Below are positions 15,147 to 22,121 of a DNA stretch of 45,031 nt, piece after piece (within the stretch, counting starts at the first letter, position 1; each line of letters starts with the position of its first letter). The notes under the pieces were generated by a model that did not search any database, was not told the DNA's origin, and saw nothing but the letters and a program-made list of their open reading frames with translations. The DNA is from a virus: positions 1-45,031 of the IMG/VR virus record IMGVR_UViG_3300045257_000212; one strand, given 5' to 3'. The position numbers were made by a program, and so were the translations under genes.

Positions 15147-15359
15147 ATGGCCACCATGTTCGAGTACGCCGTATTCGTCAACGAGAAGCGCGATAAAGAG
15201 GGCGAGCTGGTTGAAGAGGCTGAGGTCGTGGTCCCCGTGACCGCCATCGCCGCCCGCGACGAGGATCAGGCCCAGCTGATCGCCGCCCGTGCGATCCCGG
15301 ACGCTCTCGTGAAGAATGGGAAGATGGAGCGCCTGATGGTTGTGGTGCGCCCTTTCTAA
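15147..15359 (+). CDS. First early gene, small hypothetical protein
   Basis: This 70-residue protein has a strong ribosome site (AAGGAGAACGC) before the ATG and its own promoter. It has an acidic beta-rich N-terminus (MFEYAVFVNEKRDKEG) and a helical middle (DEDQAQLIAARAIPDAL). This resembles small early host-interaction proteins of phages, but no family is recognised. Confidence 0.65.
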   Translation: MATMFEYAVFVNEKRDKEGELVEEAEVVVPVTAIAARDEDQAQLIAARAIPDALVKNGKMERLMVVVRPF

Positions 15360-15409
15360 GCGAGCCACAAGCCCATGTAAGCCCACCCGCACCTCCGCAG
15401 CCTGCGCCC

Positions 15410-15550
15410 ATGCCCTATAAAACGGTTGCGTCGGAAGGGCCGTGGCAGCCCCAGCCGGTGATCTACAACGTCGAAAAAATGATCACCAAAGGCGGCAAAG
15501 AACAGGAAGGCAAATACACGACGGCCGCCTCCCTGCTGAAAGTTTCTTGA
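15410..15550 (+). CDS. 46-residue early protein
   Basis: The ATG is at 15410 and the TGA overlaps the -35 of the next promoter (TTGACT at 15547). The product starts MPYKTVASEGPWQPQPVIYN and ends in a Lys/Gly-rich part. It has codon bias like its neighbours (AAA, GAA, GTC). No Shine-Dalgarno is evident, so it may depend on readthrough from the 15147 gene. Confidence 0.5.
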   Translation: MPYKTVASEGPWQPQPVIYNVEKMITKGGKEQEGKYTTAASLLKVS

Positions 15551-15576
15551 CTCCTTCACCGCCCATCGGTTAGGGT
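15547..15576 (+). promoter_or_regulatory. Early promoter
   Basis: TTGACT (15547-15552), 18-bp spacer, TAGGGT (15571-15576). It is followed by a short leader with AAGGAG five bases before a GTG at 15602. Confidence 0.65.
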
Positions 15577-15601
15577 TATCCAGCTCCCGCCAAGGAGCAA
15601 C

Positions 15602-15760
15602 GTGAGTACCCCGAATCCCCCGTCGGTGTGCTCACCGGCCCCGTCGAGCGTCTCCGTAGGTTCTCGGCGGGGCATTATTTCTTGCAGGCCCTTGACGCCA
15701 TCCGCCCTAACGAGTAGGCTGCTCTCAACCAACCTACGGAGGCCACGATGTTCCGAATAG
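15602..15760 (+). CDS. Possible 52-residue peptide or untranslated leader
   Basis: GTG 15602 has a good ribosome site (AAGGAG) and a promoter just upstream, so initiation here is likely. The Pro/Ser/Arg-rich frame, however, runs through the next promoter and into the start of the 15748 gene, and does not look like a folded protein. A GCCCCG...CGGGGC stem (about 15637-15672) followed by ATTATTT may end the transcript early. It could be a leader peptide. Confidence 0.3.
   Translation: MSTPNPPSVCSPAPSSVSVGSRRGIISCRPLTPSALTSRLLSTNLRRPRCSE
15692..15720 (+). promoter_or_regulatory. Early operon promoter
   Basis: TTGACG (15692-15697), 17-bp spacer, TAGGCT (15715-15720). Its leader carries GGAGG before ATG 15748. 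CGCCCTAAC in the spacer recurs in the spacer of the promoter at 21087. It would drive the recombination genes. Confidence 0.65.
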
Positions 15761-15948
15761 TCCCCGATGGAAAGGCTTTGGATGAGGTGCTTATCGGCAC
15801 CGTAGATGCTGCCAAAGCCCTCAAAATGGCGATTCAGACGCTCCAGACCATCGCAGGGGAGGAGACGCCCGAACCGGCCGTGCTCGCCGGGACCACCCTC
15901 AGAGCCATCTTCGAGGAGGTGATGCACGTTGAGCCCGCTCGCTTCTAA
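15748..15948 (+). CDS. Small hypothetical early protein
   Basis: This 66-residue protein has GGAGG nine bases or fewer before the ATG and a promoter just upstream. It has a short beta N-terminus (MFRIVPDG) and two helices (DAAKALKMAIQTLQTIAG; TLRAIFEEVMHV). It opens the tightly packed early operon with ERF. Function unknown. Confidence 0.65.
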   Translation: MFRIVPDGKALDEVLIGTVDAAKALKMAIQTLQTIAGEETPEPAVLAGTTLRAIFEEVMHVEPARF

Positions 15949-16120
15949 ACCGTACGACTGGGACTGGGAGCAGGACTTCCCCCGACCCCCCCTCAGAGAC
16001 GCTCACGCAACCCTTGTGGGCGAGATGCTGGAAGCGGAGATGGAAGCCGAGGCTACTGTGGAGAAGCTGCGGGAGATCGAGGCGCTGTTCGACCGGGCGC
16101 TGGGTCAGGGCAGGAACTGA
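15929..16120 (+). CDS. Small hypothetical protein, TTG start
   Basis: This gene encodes 63 residues. TTG 15929 is nine bases after GGAGG and overlaps the upstream gene by 20 bases. It is acidic and helical, with Trp-rich YDWDWEQDF near the start and a Glu-rich helix after it. It is coupled to the ERF gene (TGATG). Confidence 0.5.
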   Translation: MSPLASKPYDWDWEQDFPRPPLRDAHATLVGEMLEAEMEAEATVEKLREIEALFDRALGQGRN

Positions 16121-16749
16121 TGTCCGACGAGAAGGCCCCACAGACGCTTCTAAGCGCAATTCTCGCTCTACAGCGGGACATCCCAGGTCTGAAGCTCGCG
16201 AAGGACGCCAGCAACCCGCATTATAAGAGTAAATACATCACGCTTGAGCGGCTGATGAGCGAGGCGCTACCCGCCCTGAATGCCCGGGGGCTGATCTGGA
16301 CGACGCTCCCCGTTGATCGTCCCGGCGGTCCGGTGCTGCATTACAAGCTGATCCACGTTGAGACGGGCGAATCGATCGAGGGCGAGATGCCGCTGATGCT
16401 CGACAAGCAGAACCCGCAGGGCTTGGGTTCGGCGATCACTTACAGCCGGCGGCAGTCGCTGATGGCGATCATCGGCCTGACCGCCCCCGGGGAAGATGAC
16501 GATGCGAACAAGGCGTCCGAATCCCGTCCCTCAAGGCCTCCTGAGCCCGTCACCCAGGCCAAGAAGCCCGAGGACAAAGTTATGACGACCGAAGAGCTGA
16601 ACCAGATCATGACCGCCTGCGAAGCCGCTGGGAAGGACATCCTCACGGCCGCTAAAGCAGTCGGTAAGGATGAGCCGAGGTACCTCACGGTCGCTGACGG
16701 ATGGGAGATTCTCGCGAAAATCAAGGCGAAAGGTCCCGTAGCGGCATGA
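16120..16749 (+). CDS. erf: ERF-family single-strand annealing recombinase
   Basis: This 209-residue protein matches the ERF family, whose members coat ssDNA and anneal complementary strands during phage recombination and genome circularisation. The typical core spans about residues 5-125: LQRDIPGLKLAKDASNPHYK, then YITLERLMSEALPALNARGL, and the conserved GSAITYSRRQSLMAIIGL. The C-terminus is a linker plus a helical tail. The gene overlaps its partner nuclease downstream (ATGA), a classic exonuclease/annealing pair. SSB on the other strand likely cooperates. Confidence 0.9.
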   Translation: MSDEKAPQTLLSAILALQRDIPGLKLAKDASNPHYKSKYITLERLMSEALPALNARGLIWTTLPVDRPGGPVLHYKLIHVETGESIEGEMPLMLDKQNPQGLGSAITYSRRQSLMAIIGLTAPGEDDDANKASESRPSRPPEPVTQAKKPEDKVMTTEELNQIMTACEAAGKDILTAAKAVGKDEPRYLTVADGWEILAKIKAKGPVAA

Positions 16750-17585
16750 GCGAGGTTCTGGAACGGACCCTCCCCGAACTCGGGCTACTCCGTTACGAAG
16801 AGTTCGACGCGGGCGAGTGGCTGACCAAAAAGGGCGAGCCGGCGAAGATCGGCAAGCGCCGCTACAGCCTCAACGACGAGGACTACGACGCCGTATCGGC
16901 GATCGTCGGGACGCTCCCAAAGGAGGCGCTGATCCGATGGGCGGAAGATCACGGAGCTCGGGGAGCCATTGTCGCCCAGGAGCAGGGCGCGCTCGAGGAT
17001 GTCCCGCTCGATGAGGTCATAAAAGTCGTCCGATCCCTGAAGCTGGGCGCCGAGGCGGTCAAGGACGAGGCCGCCGAACGTGGCGACGCGGTGCATCTGG
17101 CGTTTCATACGCTCGCTACGATGGGCACGGTCCCGGTGTTCGCGGACTACCCGCCGAAGTGGCGCGGCTGGATCAAGGGCGTCGCCTCAGCATGGCTGAA
17201 ACTCGATCCTAAGCCCATCGAGGCCGAGTTCATGGTCTGCCATCCCGAACTGCATTATGCGGGCAGACCGGACCTTCTGTGCTTCGTAGACGGCCAGTTG
17301 ACGCTGCTGGACTACAAGTCCTCGCTAAAAGGTGTAATCTACGAGCAGGCGCACTACCAGACACGCGGTTATGCCGACTGCTTCCCGTTCTGCGGCTACC
17401 CGGAGCCTGAGCGCATCCTCATCGTTGCCGTTCGGGCCGACGGCGAGGTTCTTCTGGAGGATTGCGTGGTGTCCTCGACCCGCTGGCAGCGCCTCGTCGC
17501 CCTCTTCAATGACCGCCGAGAGGTTGAAAAACTACGCCGCGCACAAGCCAAAGTCCAGGCCCTAAGAGCGAGCGAGAAGGGATGA
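16746..17585 (+). CDS. RecB-like PD-(D/E)XK exonuclease
   Basis: This 279-residue protein starts at ATG 16746, overlapping the ERF stop. The catalytic core is in the second half: HPELHYAGRPDLL supplies the Asp, LTLLDYKSS gives the D-Y-K catalytic motif, and QAHYQTRGYAD fits the QxxxY motif of RecB-type nucleases. The N-terminal region holds predicted helices that may position DNA ends. With ERF it probably forms a two-component end-resection/annealing system like lambda Exo-Beta. Confidence 0.8.
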   Translation: MSEVLERTLPELGLLRYEEFDAGEWLTKKGEPAKIGKRRYSLNDEDYDAVSAIVGTLPKEALIRWAEDHGARGAIVAQEQGALEDVPLDEVIKVVRSLKLGAEAVKDEAAERGDAVHLAFHTLATMGTVPVFADYPPKWRGWIKGVASAWLKLDPKPIEAEFMVCHPELHYAGRPDLLCFVDGQLTLLDYKSSLKGVIYEQAHYQTRGYADCFPFCGYPEPERILIVAVRADGEVLLEDCVVSSTRWQRLVALFNDRREVEKLRRAQAKVQALRASEKG

Positions 17586-17896
17586 GCCTTGCAACCCCAC
17601 AGGCCGTTGAATCCCGCCTCGAGGCCCTAGACATAGACCTCGCGATCTTCCAGAACGAGATCGAGGAAGCCGCCCTGGACTGGTTCCGGGCGAAGCGTGA
17701 GCGGGAGAAGGCCCACGCCTCCGCATTCCTCACCGCCAAGGGGAGTATCGCTGCCCGTCATGCGGTTGCGGAGCTCGAGACCTGCACCCAGGGAATGGAT
17801 GAGGAGGCGGTTTGGGAAGCGAAACGCCACAAGCTGAAAGTCCTGGAATCCCGGGCGGCGGTCGCCATGTCAATCCTCAAGGCCCAATCCCGATGA
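17582..17896 (+). CDS. Helical hypothetical protein
   Basis: This 104-residue protein is coupled to the nuclease gene by ATGA. It is almost entirely predicted helix with coiled-coil character (ESRLEALDIDLAIFQNEIEE; HKLKVLESRAAVAMS). There is no motif. Co-expression suggests a DNA-transaction accessory, which is inference. Confidence 0.55.
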   Translation: MSLATPQAVESRLEALDIDLAIFQNEIEEAALDWFRAKREREKAHASAFLTAKGSIAARHAVAELETCTQGMDEEAVWEAKRHKLKVLESRAAVAMSILKAQSR

Positions 17897-18063
17897 ACGA
17901 AAACCGCTCCGAAGCCTGGTACTCCAAGTCTATGGGCCTCCAGCAGGCAAGGGCACTGAGGGAGAAACGGGCTGATGAGAAGGTCGAAATCCGCGAGAAG
18001 TTGGCCCAGATGAAGCGGGAAACGGAAGAACGCAAGCCGGAGTGGTTTGGCGGTGAGGGATGA
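17893..18063 (+). CDS. Small charged hypothetical protein
   Basis: This gene encodes 56 residues with an ATGA overlap at both ends. It is a single highly charged helix (GLQQARALREKRADEKVEIR and on) ending PEWFGGEG. The start at 17893 is chosen for the four-base overlap, although the frame is open upstream. Function unknown. Confidence 0.5.
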   Translation: MNENRSEAWYSKSMGLQQARALREKRADEKVEIREKLAQMKRETEERKPEWFGGEG

Positions 18064-18284
18064 GCGAGCCACCCGACTTTGCGCGCCTGCGGGAGATCAT
18101 CCGCAGTCGTGACCGCACCTACTTTGAGGACGATTGCGTGTGCGTTCCTGCTCATCGATCTTACGACGGCCACGACCATAAATGTGCCATGCACGCTGAT
18201 ATTCAATGGGCCGAACGGGCGCTCGATGGGATTCTAGACAACCTACGAGAGGCGAATTCTGATGCCCTCAAAGACCAAGCCTAG
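18060..18284 (+). CDS. Small Cys/His-containing hypothetical protein
   Basis: This 74-residue protein is coupled by ATGA to the upstream gene and overlaps the HNH gene downstream by 23 bases. The central CVCVPAHRSYDGHDHKCAMH could bind a metal. The flanks are helical. Not assigned. Confidence 0.55.
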   Translation: MSEPPDFARLREIIRSRDRTYFEDDCVCVPAHRSYDGHDHKCAMHADIQWAERALDGILDNLREANSDALKDQA

Positions 18285-18585
18285 ACTCTCCCAGGAGTCA
18301 GCCGAGGCAGTGTTCTGGCGTCAGGGCGGTCATTGTGCTGTCCCGGATTGCTCTGAGAGGGCGAGGGAAAACCATCACGTTCTTTCCCAGCAGGCTCTCA
18401 GGAGATGGCACCGGGAGGATCTGATCGACCACCCCGCGAACATCGTCCAGCTCTGCTCCAAATGCCACGCTGGGCACAGCTCTGGCATGCATCGCCTACC
18501 GCGATCGATCTGCCGTCATGCAGAAGCCCTCGACCTCAACCCTTCAATGATGCTGTTTCTGGATCGTTTCTACGGGGAACTATGA
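18262..18585 (+). CDS. HNH endonuclease-like protein
   Basis: This 107-residue protein shows the HNH core: CAVPDCSERARENHHV, then a conserved Asn (HPANIVQLC) and CHAGHSSG. The HH pair and paired cysteines give the beta-beta-alpha metal fold. As part of the overlapping early operon it is more likely a resident recombination or packaging nuclease than a mobile one, unlike the HNH genes at 31950 and 40282. Confidence 0.75.
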   Translation: MPSKTKPRLSQESAEAVFWRQGGHCAVPDCSERARENHHVLSQQALRRWHREDLIDHPANIVQLCSKCHAGHSSGMHRLPRSICRHAEALDLNPSMMLFLDRFYGEL

Positions 18586-18922
18586 TCCGTTGTTCGCCCC
18601 TCAGAGCCTGCCGTTTGCGGCGTCGTCCTCGCTCAGGGCGTGCGAACTTTAGACCTTATTTCCCCTTCCTAAAGGCTCGGGGAGCCACACTTTGGCGCCG
18701 GGCGGCTGGAACTTCGTCTCTTCGACCGGGGCAAGCATCCCACTTGTTCATAGTCCATGGGGAGCGACCGCCAACCCATCCTCTGCCAGCTATGAGGGGA
18801 TCTGGTACGATCCCTGCTGGTAGCTTCAACGCCTGCCAGCCTAGCAGTTTTGAGACGCCCCTGCGAGCCTTGAAAGCCGGGGGCGTTTCTGCGTGATGGC
18901 TGCCCACGATGAGGATCTTCCG
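18586..18922 (+). other. Intergenic region with structured RNA leader
   Basis: The packed early operon is broken here by 337 bases. The first half shows nothing clear; two low-complexity frames (plus from 18582, minus 18656-18928) look non-coding. The second half carries three consecutive hairpins (18797-18890). Confidence 0.45.
18797..18890 (+). ncRNA. Three-hairpin structured leader, possible attenuator or ncRNA
   Basis: Hairpin 1 is GGGATC-TGGTAC-GATCCC (18797-18814). Hairpin 2 is CTGCTGG...CC...AGCAG (18814-18847), followed by TTTT. Hairpin 3 is GACGCCCC...GGGGCGTT (18854-18887), followed by TTCT. The block ends about 33 bases before the ATG of the next gene. The order suggests a regulated terminator or a separate small RNA. 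No known riboswitch consensus is recognised. Confidence 0.4.
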
Positions 18923-19189
18923 ATGCATGGCCGCGAAACTGCAATCGACATTGGCAGTGGCGTCTTGATTGATTGGGATGATGACGGCGGTGGTTTACTC
19001 TGGCACCACGAGGGGTGTCGTGGCTGGTTATTCCTGCGGTTCGCACCAGATCCGCGCTGCTCGGGTCATGTTTTGGTTGATGGTGGACCTCACAACCCGT
19101 GGCAGACGGACATTGAGGGATCGCTGGTCTGTCCTCGCGGCTGTGGGAAGCACGGGTTCATCCGCAATGGTCAATGGGTGCCCGCATGA
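18923..19189 (+). CDS. Hypothetical protein with C-terminal Cys motif
   Basis: This gene encodes 88 residues from ATG 18923, where GAGGA lies upstream; an alternative ATG at 18896 has no ribosome site. The sequence has acidic DIGSGVLIDWDDDGG, CRGWLFLRF, then CPRGCGKHGFIRNGQW. The ending resembles small actinophage proteins of the DUF6527 kind (C-G-x-H-G-F-I-R-N-G-x-W). Function unknown. Confidence 0.6.
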   Translation: MHGRETAIDIGSGVLIDWDDDGGGLLWHHEGCRGWLFLRFAPDPRCSGHVLVDGGPHNPWQTDIEGSLVCPRGCGKHGFIRNGQWVPA

Positions 19190-19455
19190 AACCTCGTGTT
19201 GAGCTTCTTGCCGTGAGGGACGGCTGGCGCTGGACGTTGACTGATGTCGTGGGTACAACGCAGGGCCGGGAGCCGACCTACGAGCAGGCAGCGGAGCAGG
19301 CCCGCGCGCATATGGCGAGCATTCCCGTCTGTGATACTTCCGTCGAATGGTGGACGTGTCGTTACTGTTGCCGCCCGACGCGGGACGGCGAGCATCGCCT
19401 ATGCCCAGACTGTCGTCGCGGCGTGTATGGGCGGTTTGCGAGTCTTGGGGTTTGA
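19186..19455 (+). CDS. Zinc-ribbon protein
   Basis: This 89-residue protein is coupled to the upstream gene by ATGA. The N-terminal half is a beta-alpha unit resembling a small antitoxin-like or DUF fold (TLTDVVGTTQGREPTYEQAA). The C-terminal half has CRYCCRPTRDGEHRLCPDC, a zinc ribbon. A nucleic-acid or protein contact role is likely. Confidence 0.6.
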   Translation: MKPRVELLAVRDGWRWTLTDVVGTTQGREPTYEQAAEQARAHMASIPVCDTSVEWWTCRYCCRPTRDGEHRLCPDCRRGVYGRFASLGV

Positions 19456-19891
19456 CGAGCGAATCCATGAGCTTGAGCGCGAGCTTGCGGCGTCCCTCAA
19501 GCGCGAGCAGGAGATCGACGCTGACGTGAAGTTGACCGCCGAAGCCCTCATTACTGCGGGCGCCGAGGCCGAAAGGCTACGGGAGGCGCTGGGGCGAATC
19601 ACTCGCTCAGAAATCCCCCACGAACATACGACTGGAACTGCGGTGGCAAGGCGTATGGCTGAGGTCGCCCGTGCCGCGCTCACCCCTTCCGGCGGTGGGA
19701 CCCCAATGCCTAAGCCACGATTCCTAGAGCTAGAGCCAGGTCAGGGCTGGCTACACGTTGGTGGTGAGGTGGTGCATCTTTTCTACCAAGGCATCCTTTA
19801 CGTAAACGGTGAGCGCGCGTCGTCAGAGTGGTTGCCGCAAGGAGAGGAACTGAGCGAGGAAATCGGCAAGGCTGATCGCCCCGATGCCTGA
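19427..19891 (+). CDS. Coiled-coil protein with C-terminal beta domain
   Basis: This gene encodes 154 residues from ATG 19427, overlapping the previous gene by 29 bases; the exact start is uncertain. A coiled coil (about 10-55) is followed by a small beta-rich domain beginning PKPRFLELEPGQGWLHVGGE. An internal ATG at 19706 just before this domain could give a shorter second product. Not assigned. Confidence 0.5.
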   Translation: MGGLRVLGFDERIHELERELAASLKREQEIDADVKLTAEALITAGAEAERLREALGRITRSEIPHEHTTGTAVARRMAEVARAALTPSGGGTPMPKPRFLELEPGQGWLHVGGEVVHLFYQGILYVNGERASSEWLPQGEELSEEIGKADRPDA

Positions 19892-20150
19892 CCATGCCAA
19901 GGTCATCCCGAGAGTCGTGCATTGCAAGCGCGAGCCTTACGACGTCTACATAGGGCGGCCAAGCAAGTGGGGCAATCCCTGGGAGATCCGGGGCTTTAGT
20001 CGGGTCGAGGTTATTCGCCTGTACGAGCGTTACATCCTCGACAGCGAATTGATCTACGACATCGGCGAGCTGCGGGGTAAGACGCTGGGCTGCTGGTGCG
20101 CCCCCAAGGCCTGCCACGGTGACATCCTACTCCGGCTGGCCAACCCCTAA
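19884..20150 (+). CDS. DUF4326 protein
   Basis: This 88-residue protein clearly fits DUF4326: YDVYIGRPSKWGNPW near the start and GKTLGCWCAPKACHGDIL near the end. The family is frequent in phages and actinobacteria. The conserved Cys/His (GCWCAPKACHG) could bind metal or a nucleotide, but the biochemical role is not established. The start overlaps the preceding stop. Confidence 0.85.
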   Translation: MPDHAKVIPRVVHCKREPYDVYIGRPSKWGNPWEIRGFSRVEVIRLYERYILDSELIYDIGELRGKTLGCWCAPKACHGDILLRLANP

Positions 20151-20606
20151 ATGCCAGAGAACGCTCGCCTCAAGGTCATCCCGATCACCCAGGCCCTCGA
20201 AGCGGAAAACGAGGAGCTTCACCGCCAGCTTTCAGGGGCCGAGAAAGAGATCAGGGCTTGGCGGACCCGCTATGCGAACCTCGAGCGGGACGTTGAGGCG
20301 GAAGCCCGCGAGGATCCCTTGTGGCCGCTGGCTCTCAGGACCTTCAAATACTGGCAGCGGGCCGCGAATCATCCCCGTGCGGAATGGACGGCGCCGAGGT
20401 TCCGCATGATCAAACGCCTGCTCGAACAGCCCGACGGCTTGGAACGTGCCCTCAGAGCCATTTCCGGGTGCCTCTCGGACGATTGGAGGCGGGAGAAGCA
20501 TCTCGACCTTTGGGAGCATATCTTCGAGTCCCAGAAGGCTTTGGAGGGCTGCATAGCGAAATGTCCGAAGGACTGGGAGCCGCCGAAGGGCTATGAGCGA
20601 TCCTAA
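20151..20606 (+). CDS. Hypothetical early protein with coiled-coil N-terminus
   Basis: This 151-residue protein has an ATG that follows the previous TAA directly. Residues about 10-50 form a coiled coil. The remainder is helical and rich in Trp, Arg and Leu (LALRTFKYWQRAANHPRAEW), compact and basic like a DNA-binding accessory. No motif is recognised. Confidence 0.6.
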   Translation: MPENARLKVIPITQALEAENEELHRQLSGAEKEIRAWRTRYANLERDVEAEAREDPLWPLALRTFKYWQRAANHPRAEWTAPRFRMIKRLLEQPDGLERALRAISGCLSDDWRREKHLDLWEHIFESQKALEGCIAKCPKDWEPPKGYERS

Positions 20607-20766
20607 GCCCCAATGCGACTACTGCTGCGAAAAGCCTGCGACGACTCATGTGGGCGGCGAGAACTTCTGCGAGGAGTGCTTTGAGGCTGATCTAGAACGT
20701 ATCGGTGGACAAGAACGCCGCGAGATGGAAGCCGATCGCGAACGGGAAACCGATGTCTGCGAGTAG
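20593..20766 (+). CDS. 57-residue zinc-ribbon protein
   Basis: ATG 20593 overlaps the upstream gene by 14 bases. Cys8, Cys11 or Cys12, Cys26 and Cys29 (CDYCC...NFCEEC) make a compact zinc ribbon, followed by a charged helix. It is one of several small Cys-rich proteins in this phage. Function unknown. Confidence 0.6.
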   Translation: MSDPKPQCDYCCEKPATTHVGGENFCEECFEADLERIGGQERREMEADRERETDVCE

Positions 20767-21109
20767 CCGGGGCGCATCCCGTGAGAGACAGGTCCGCAAG
20801 CTCCTGGAATCGGAAGGCTGGGCTGTTACGAGGGGCGCGGGTAGTCACGGCTCGGCCGACCTTTGGGCGGGCAAAGCACACTGGAGTCACGGTATGCGTG
20901 TCAAAAAACCTGAACTGAGGCTGATTCAGGTCAAGACTGATAGATCCGGCCCCTACGCCAATTTCAGGCCCGCAGAACGCCGGGAACTGCTCGCCCTGGC
21001 GAAGCAAACGGGAGGGCAGGCCGAGCTTCATTGGTGGCCCGCGCGAGGCAAACGCCGCATCCTCCTTGAGAGCGACTGGCCTCCCCTTGACCGCCCTAAC
21101 AAGTCCTGA
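20753..21109 (+). CDS. Hjc-like Holliday junction resolvase family protein
   Basis: This gene encodes 118 residues from ATG 20753. The archaeal-Hjc/PD-(D/E)XK layout is visible: SRGASRERQVRKLLESEGW with an early Glu, RGAGSHGSADLWAG giving the metal-binding Asp, and RLIQVKTDRSGPY, where the catalytic (E)xK reads Q-V-K. The Glu-to-Gln form occurs in related actinophage-type proteins and may still be active. It would resolve branched DNA made by ERF-driven recombination before packaging. A promoter for the next operon overlaps its end. Confidence 0.7.
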   Translation: MSASSRGASRERQVRKLLESEGWAVTRGAGSHGSADLWAGKAHWSHGMRVKKPELRLIQVKTDRSGPYANFRPAERRELLALAKQTGGQAELHWWPARGKRRILLESDWPPLDRPNKS

Positions 21110-21115
21110 TAGGTT
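21087..21115 (+). promoter_or_regulatory. Promoter giving a leaderless transcript
   Basis: TTGACC (21087-21092), 17-bp spacer, TAGGTT (21110-21115). The GTG of the next gene begins 7 nt downstream of the -10, so transcription should start at the start codon. CGCCCTAAC in the spacer matches the promoter at 15692. Confidence 0.65.
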
Positions 21116-21121
21116 CTGACC

Positions 21122-21355
21122 GTGCCGCCTAGCAAGGAGCAGAAAGCGGCCAAGGAGAAGCGATGGCGCGAACTCGCCCAGTACTGGGAGGAAGGGCTCT
21201 CATGGAAGGAGCTCGAATCAAGGATGAGCTGGTCGAGCAGCCAACTCTCGGTCCAGATGAACCGAGCGCGGCGTGCGGGGATCAGCCTCCCTTACCGCGA
21301 AAACATGGGGCCGAACCATACGCGCAAGCCCCACGGAAGGCCACGAGGAAGATGA
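21122..21355 (+). CDS. HTH protein, leaderless
   Basis: This gene encodes 77 residues from GTG 21122 at the predicted transcript 5' end. It contains one helix-turn-helix-like unit (RWRELAQYWEEGLSWKELES, then MSWSSSQLS) ending in RARRAGISLPYRE. The unit is paralogous to the C-terminal unit of the protein at 21657. Likely a DNA-binding regulator of the phage. Confidence 0.65.
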   Translation: MPPSKEQKAAKEKRWRELAQYWEEGLSWKELESRMSWSSSQLSVQMNRARRAGISLPYRENMGPNHTRKPHGRPRGR

Positions 21356-21657
21356 CCAAACAGCACGCAAGTAGACAGGGCGAGGATTGGCTGGATAATC
21401 AGCCGATACGCGAAGCCGTCGAAGAAGCGGAAGCGCAGGGCTTGCAAAAGAGCGTCATCTGCGATCGACTTGGCTGGTATCGCAAGGACAAGCGGGGGAA
21501 ACGGGCTGCGGAAACGTCCCAGCTTGACCGTAGGATCGGCCGCCGGCACGATATGGGCAGGAACGGCGAAACGTATTACAGCCGCACGATCCACTATGAC
21601 GTGGCGGTGAAGATCTGCCGCGCGATAGACCGCGATCCCGTCGAACTGGGGCTCTGA
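21352..21657 (+). CDS. Hypothetical regulator-like protein
   Basis: This gene encodes 101 residues from ATG 21352, overlapping the upstream stop. The central region (IREAVEEAEAQGLQKSVICD then RLGWYRKDKRGKR) resembles an HTH, and the C-terminal HYDVAVKICRAIDRDPVELGL is compact and helical. It lies between two HTH genes in a short regulatory group. Assigned only as possibly DNA-binding. Confidence 0.55.
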   Translation: MTKQHASRQGEDWLDNQPIREAVEEAEAQGLQKSVICDRLGWYRKDKRGKRAAETSQLDRRIGRRHDMGRNGETYYSRTIHYDVAVKICRAIDRDPVELGL

Positions 21658-22121
21658 TGGACAAGAAGGCCAAGGCCCGGAAGCTACGCGATGATGGCTA
21701 CGGCTACGCTGAGATTGCTAAGCGGATCGGCGCGTCGCAGACGACCGTCTATCGGTGGCTGAACCCAGCCTACGCGGAGCGTGACCGTGCTGAGCGGCGA
21801 GAATGGAAGGCCGACAATCCCAAGGCGGTCAAAGCCTACAATCGGGCTTACAACGCGGAGAATCGCGGCGTCTGCCGTGAGTGCGGCGGCGACTGCGAGC
21901 GCCACCACACCCTTTGCCGGGGCTGTTTCGACGCTTACCGGGCAAGGCGCTGGGAGAAGATCGAAGGGCTCTGGAACGCTGGGCATTCGTTCTCGGAGAT
22001 ATGCGCCGAGATGGGCATGGCGAAAGGCTACCTGTCGAACGACATGTTTCGGATGCGCGAGGCTGGCCGCGACCTCCCTTACCGCTACACGATGCGGGAC
22101 GGAAAGCGGGTGGCCGCGTGA
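21657..22121 (+). CDS. Double-HTH protein with zinc ribbon
   Basis: This 154-residue protein has three parts. A resolvase/transposase-type HTH comes first (residues 5-35, ARKLRDDGYGYAEIAKRIGA, then SQTTVYRWL). A CREC...HH..CRGC zinc ribbon follows (about 73-93). The second HTH-like unit (about 100-150) ends REAGRDLPYRY and aligns with the protein at 21122. It probably binds DNA as a phage regulator. The repeated LPYR-terminated unit is unusual and looks like an internal gene duplication. Confidence 0.65.
   Translation: MDKKAKARKLRDDGYGYAEIAKRIGASQTTVYRWLNPAYAERDRAERREWKADNPKAVKAYNRAYNAENRGVCRECGGDCERHHTLCRGCFDAYRARRWEKIEGLWNAGHSFSEICAEMGMAKGYLSNDMFRMREAGRDLPYRYTMRDGKRVAA

Noticed and set aside
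18656-18928. 90-codon minus-strand frame in the operon gap
   Set aside because: It spans the three hairpins and has no ribosome site or motif; the opposite frame from 18582 is equally weak.
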